A DNA stretch of 8,355 nucleotides from Desulfobacula sp. (GTDB taxonomy: Bacteria; Desulfobacterota; Desulfobacteria; Desulfobacterales; Desulfobacteraceae): assembly GCA_029940235.1 (NCBI GenBank), contig JAOZRI010000091.1:1-8355 (forward strand). Direction: 5' to 3'. Of the stretch, positions 8,074 to 8,355 are shown piece by piece. Position numbers and translations under genes: made by a program. The notes under the pieces are model-generated. The model had not been told where the DNA came from, made no database searches, and was given only the letters and a program-made list of their open reading frames with translations. The number at the start of each line of letters is the position of its first letter. Positions within the stretch are counted from its first letter, which is position 1.

Positions 8074-8355
8074 TTAAAAGTTTTCAAAATCCTCGTCATC
8101 ATCAAATGGTATTACCTGATCCGGACGTACTTCTCCGGAACCTGCACCCAGCATTTTTTTCTTGCCTGCCGGGGCTGTCTGGGGTTTGGAAGAGATTGTT
8201 CTAATTTCCTTATGTGCCTGAAAAGTTGTACCCTGGCCTTTTTTACCGCTTACAAGCTGTACAAGTTCTCCCACATAATCTTTGAGCTGCTCTGCCTGGG
8301 CATTCATCTCTTCAGAAGCAGATGCTGACTCTTCTGCATTGGCAGCATTCTGCTG
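8074..8355 (-). CDS. Methyl-accepting chemotaxis protein, C-terminal end (5' part outside the window)
   Basis: Only the last 93 residues are present; the frame is open to the window edge, so the internal ATG at 8307 is not the true start. The fragment begins QQNAANAEESASASEEMNAQ, the usual C-terminal part of the MCP cytoplasmic coiled coil. The stretch ASASEEMNA fits the consensus around methylated glutamates, so Glu15-Glu16 of the fragment (about 8313-8308) are likely CheR/CheB sites. After the coiled coil (to about residue 52) comes a flexible Lys/Gly/Pro linker and an acidic tail ending DDEDFENF. The last five residues, DFENF, fit the loose aromatic-x-x-aromatic pattern of receptor pentapeptides that tether CheR or CheB. 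It is the first gene of the visible operon and probably one of the receptors controlling this CheA. Sensor domain and membrane topology are unknown. Confidence 0.95.
   Translation of the reverse strand, partial: QQNAANAEESASASEEMNAQAEQLKDYVGELVQLVSGKKGQGTTFQAHKEIRTISSKPQTAPAGKKKMLGAGSGEVRPDQVIPFDDDEDFENF

Overview
The window is part of one chemotaxis (che) gene cluster. Every gene is on the minus strand, so transcription runs from high to low coordinates: mcp 3' end (8355-8074), cheA (7967-5355), cheD1 (5338-4859), an HDOD-domain gene (4862-4014), cheY (3986-3549), cheX (3601-3143), cheB (3110-2049), cheR (2052-1270), a second cheD-like gene (1218-730), and the 5' part of a membrane sensor gene with a dCache-type domain (713-1). 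Gaps are short (16-106 bp), and three junctions overlap (cheD1/HDOD 4 bp, cheY/cheX 53 bp, cheB/cheR 4 bp). This is a typical tightly coupled operon. No stretch over 300 bp lacks a gene, and I see no rRNA, tRNA, CRISPR, IS element or phage gene.

The AT-rich sequence, an HDOD gene inside a che operon, a long CheA with a MshEN-like repeat before its dimerization domain, an MCP ending in an acidic aromatic tail, and the dCache sensor with its 'FLRVHNP' motif all suggest a sulfate-reducing-type deltaproteobacterium (Desulfobacterota, perhaps Desulfobacterales). That placement is inferred from remembered family character, not from a search.

How the parts should work together: the MCP controls CheA autophosphorylation at H327 of its Hpt domain. 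CheA passes phosphate to CheY (D56) and to CheB (D62). CheX (E97/N100) should dephosphorylate CheY. CheR methylates, CheB demethylates or deamidates, and CheD1 (C28/H45) deamidates receptor glutamines. No CheW or CheC is visible; either may lie outside the window.

The most unusual points are: (1) the second CheD keeps the fold and its histidine, but the catalytic cysteine is glycine (G29), and it sits beside the dCache sensor gene; (2) cheX starts 53 bp inside cheY at a strong Shine-Dalgarno, so the acidic CheY tail is also read as the CheX N-terminus; (3) that CheY tail (EDDDFDF) resembles the MCP C-terminus (DDEDFENF); (4) CheA has a probable decayed Hpt domain at its N-terminus with Lys in place of the phosphorylated His, and a duplicated IGEIL module where a P2 domain would be expected; (5) a strong hairpin separates mcp from cheA. 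Most of the window is otherwise a recognisable chemotaxis operon, and I do not claim a wholly new system.
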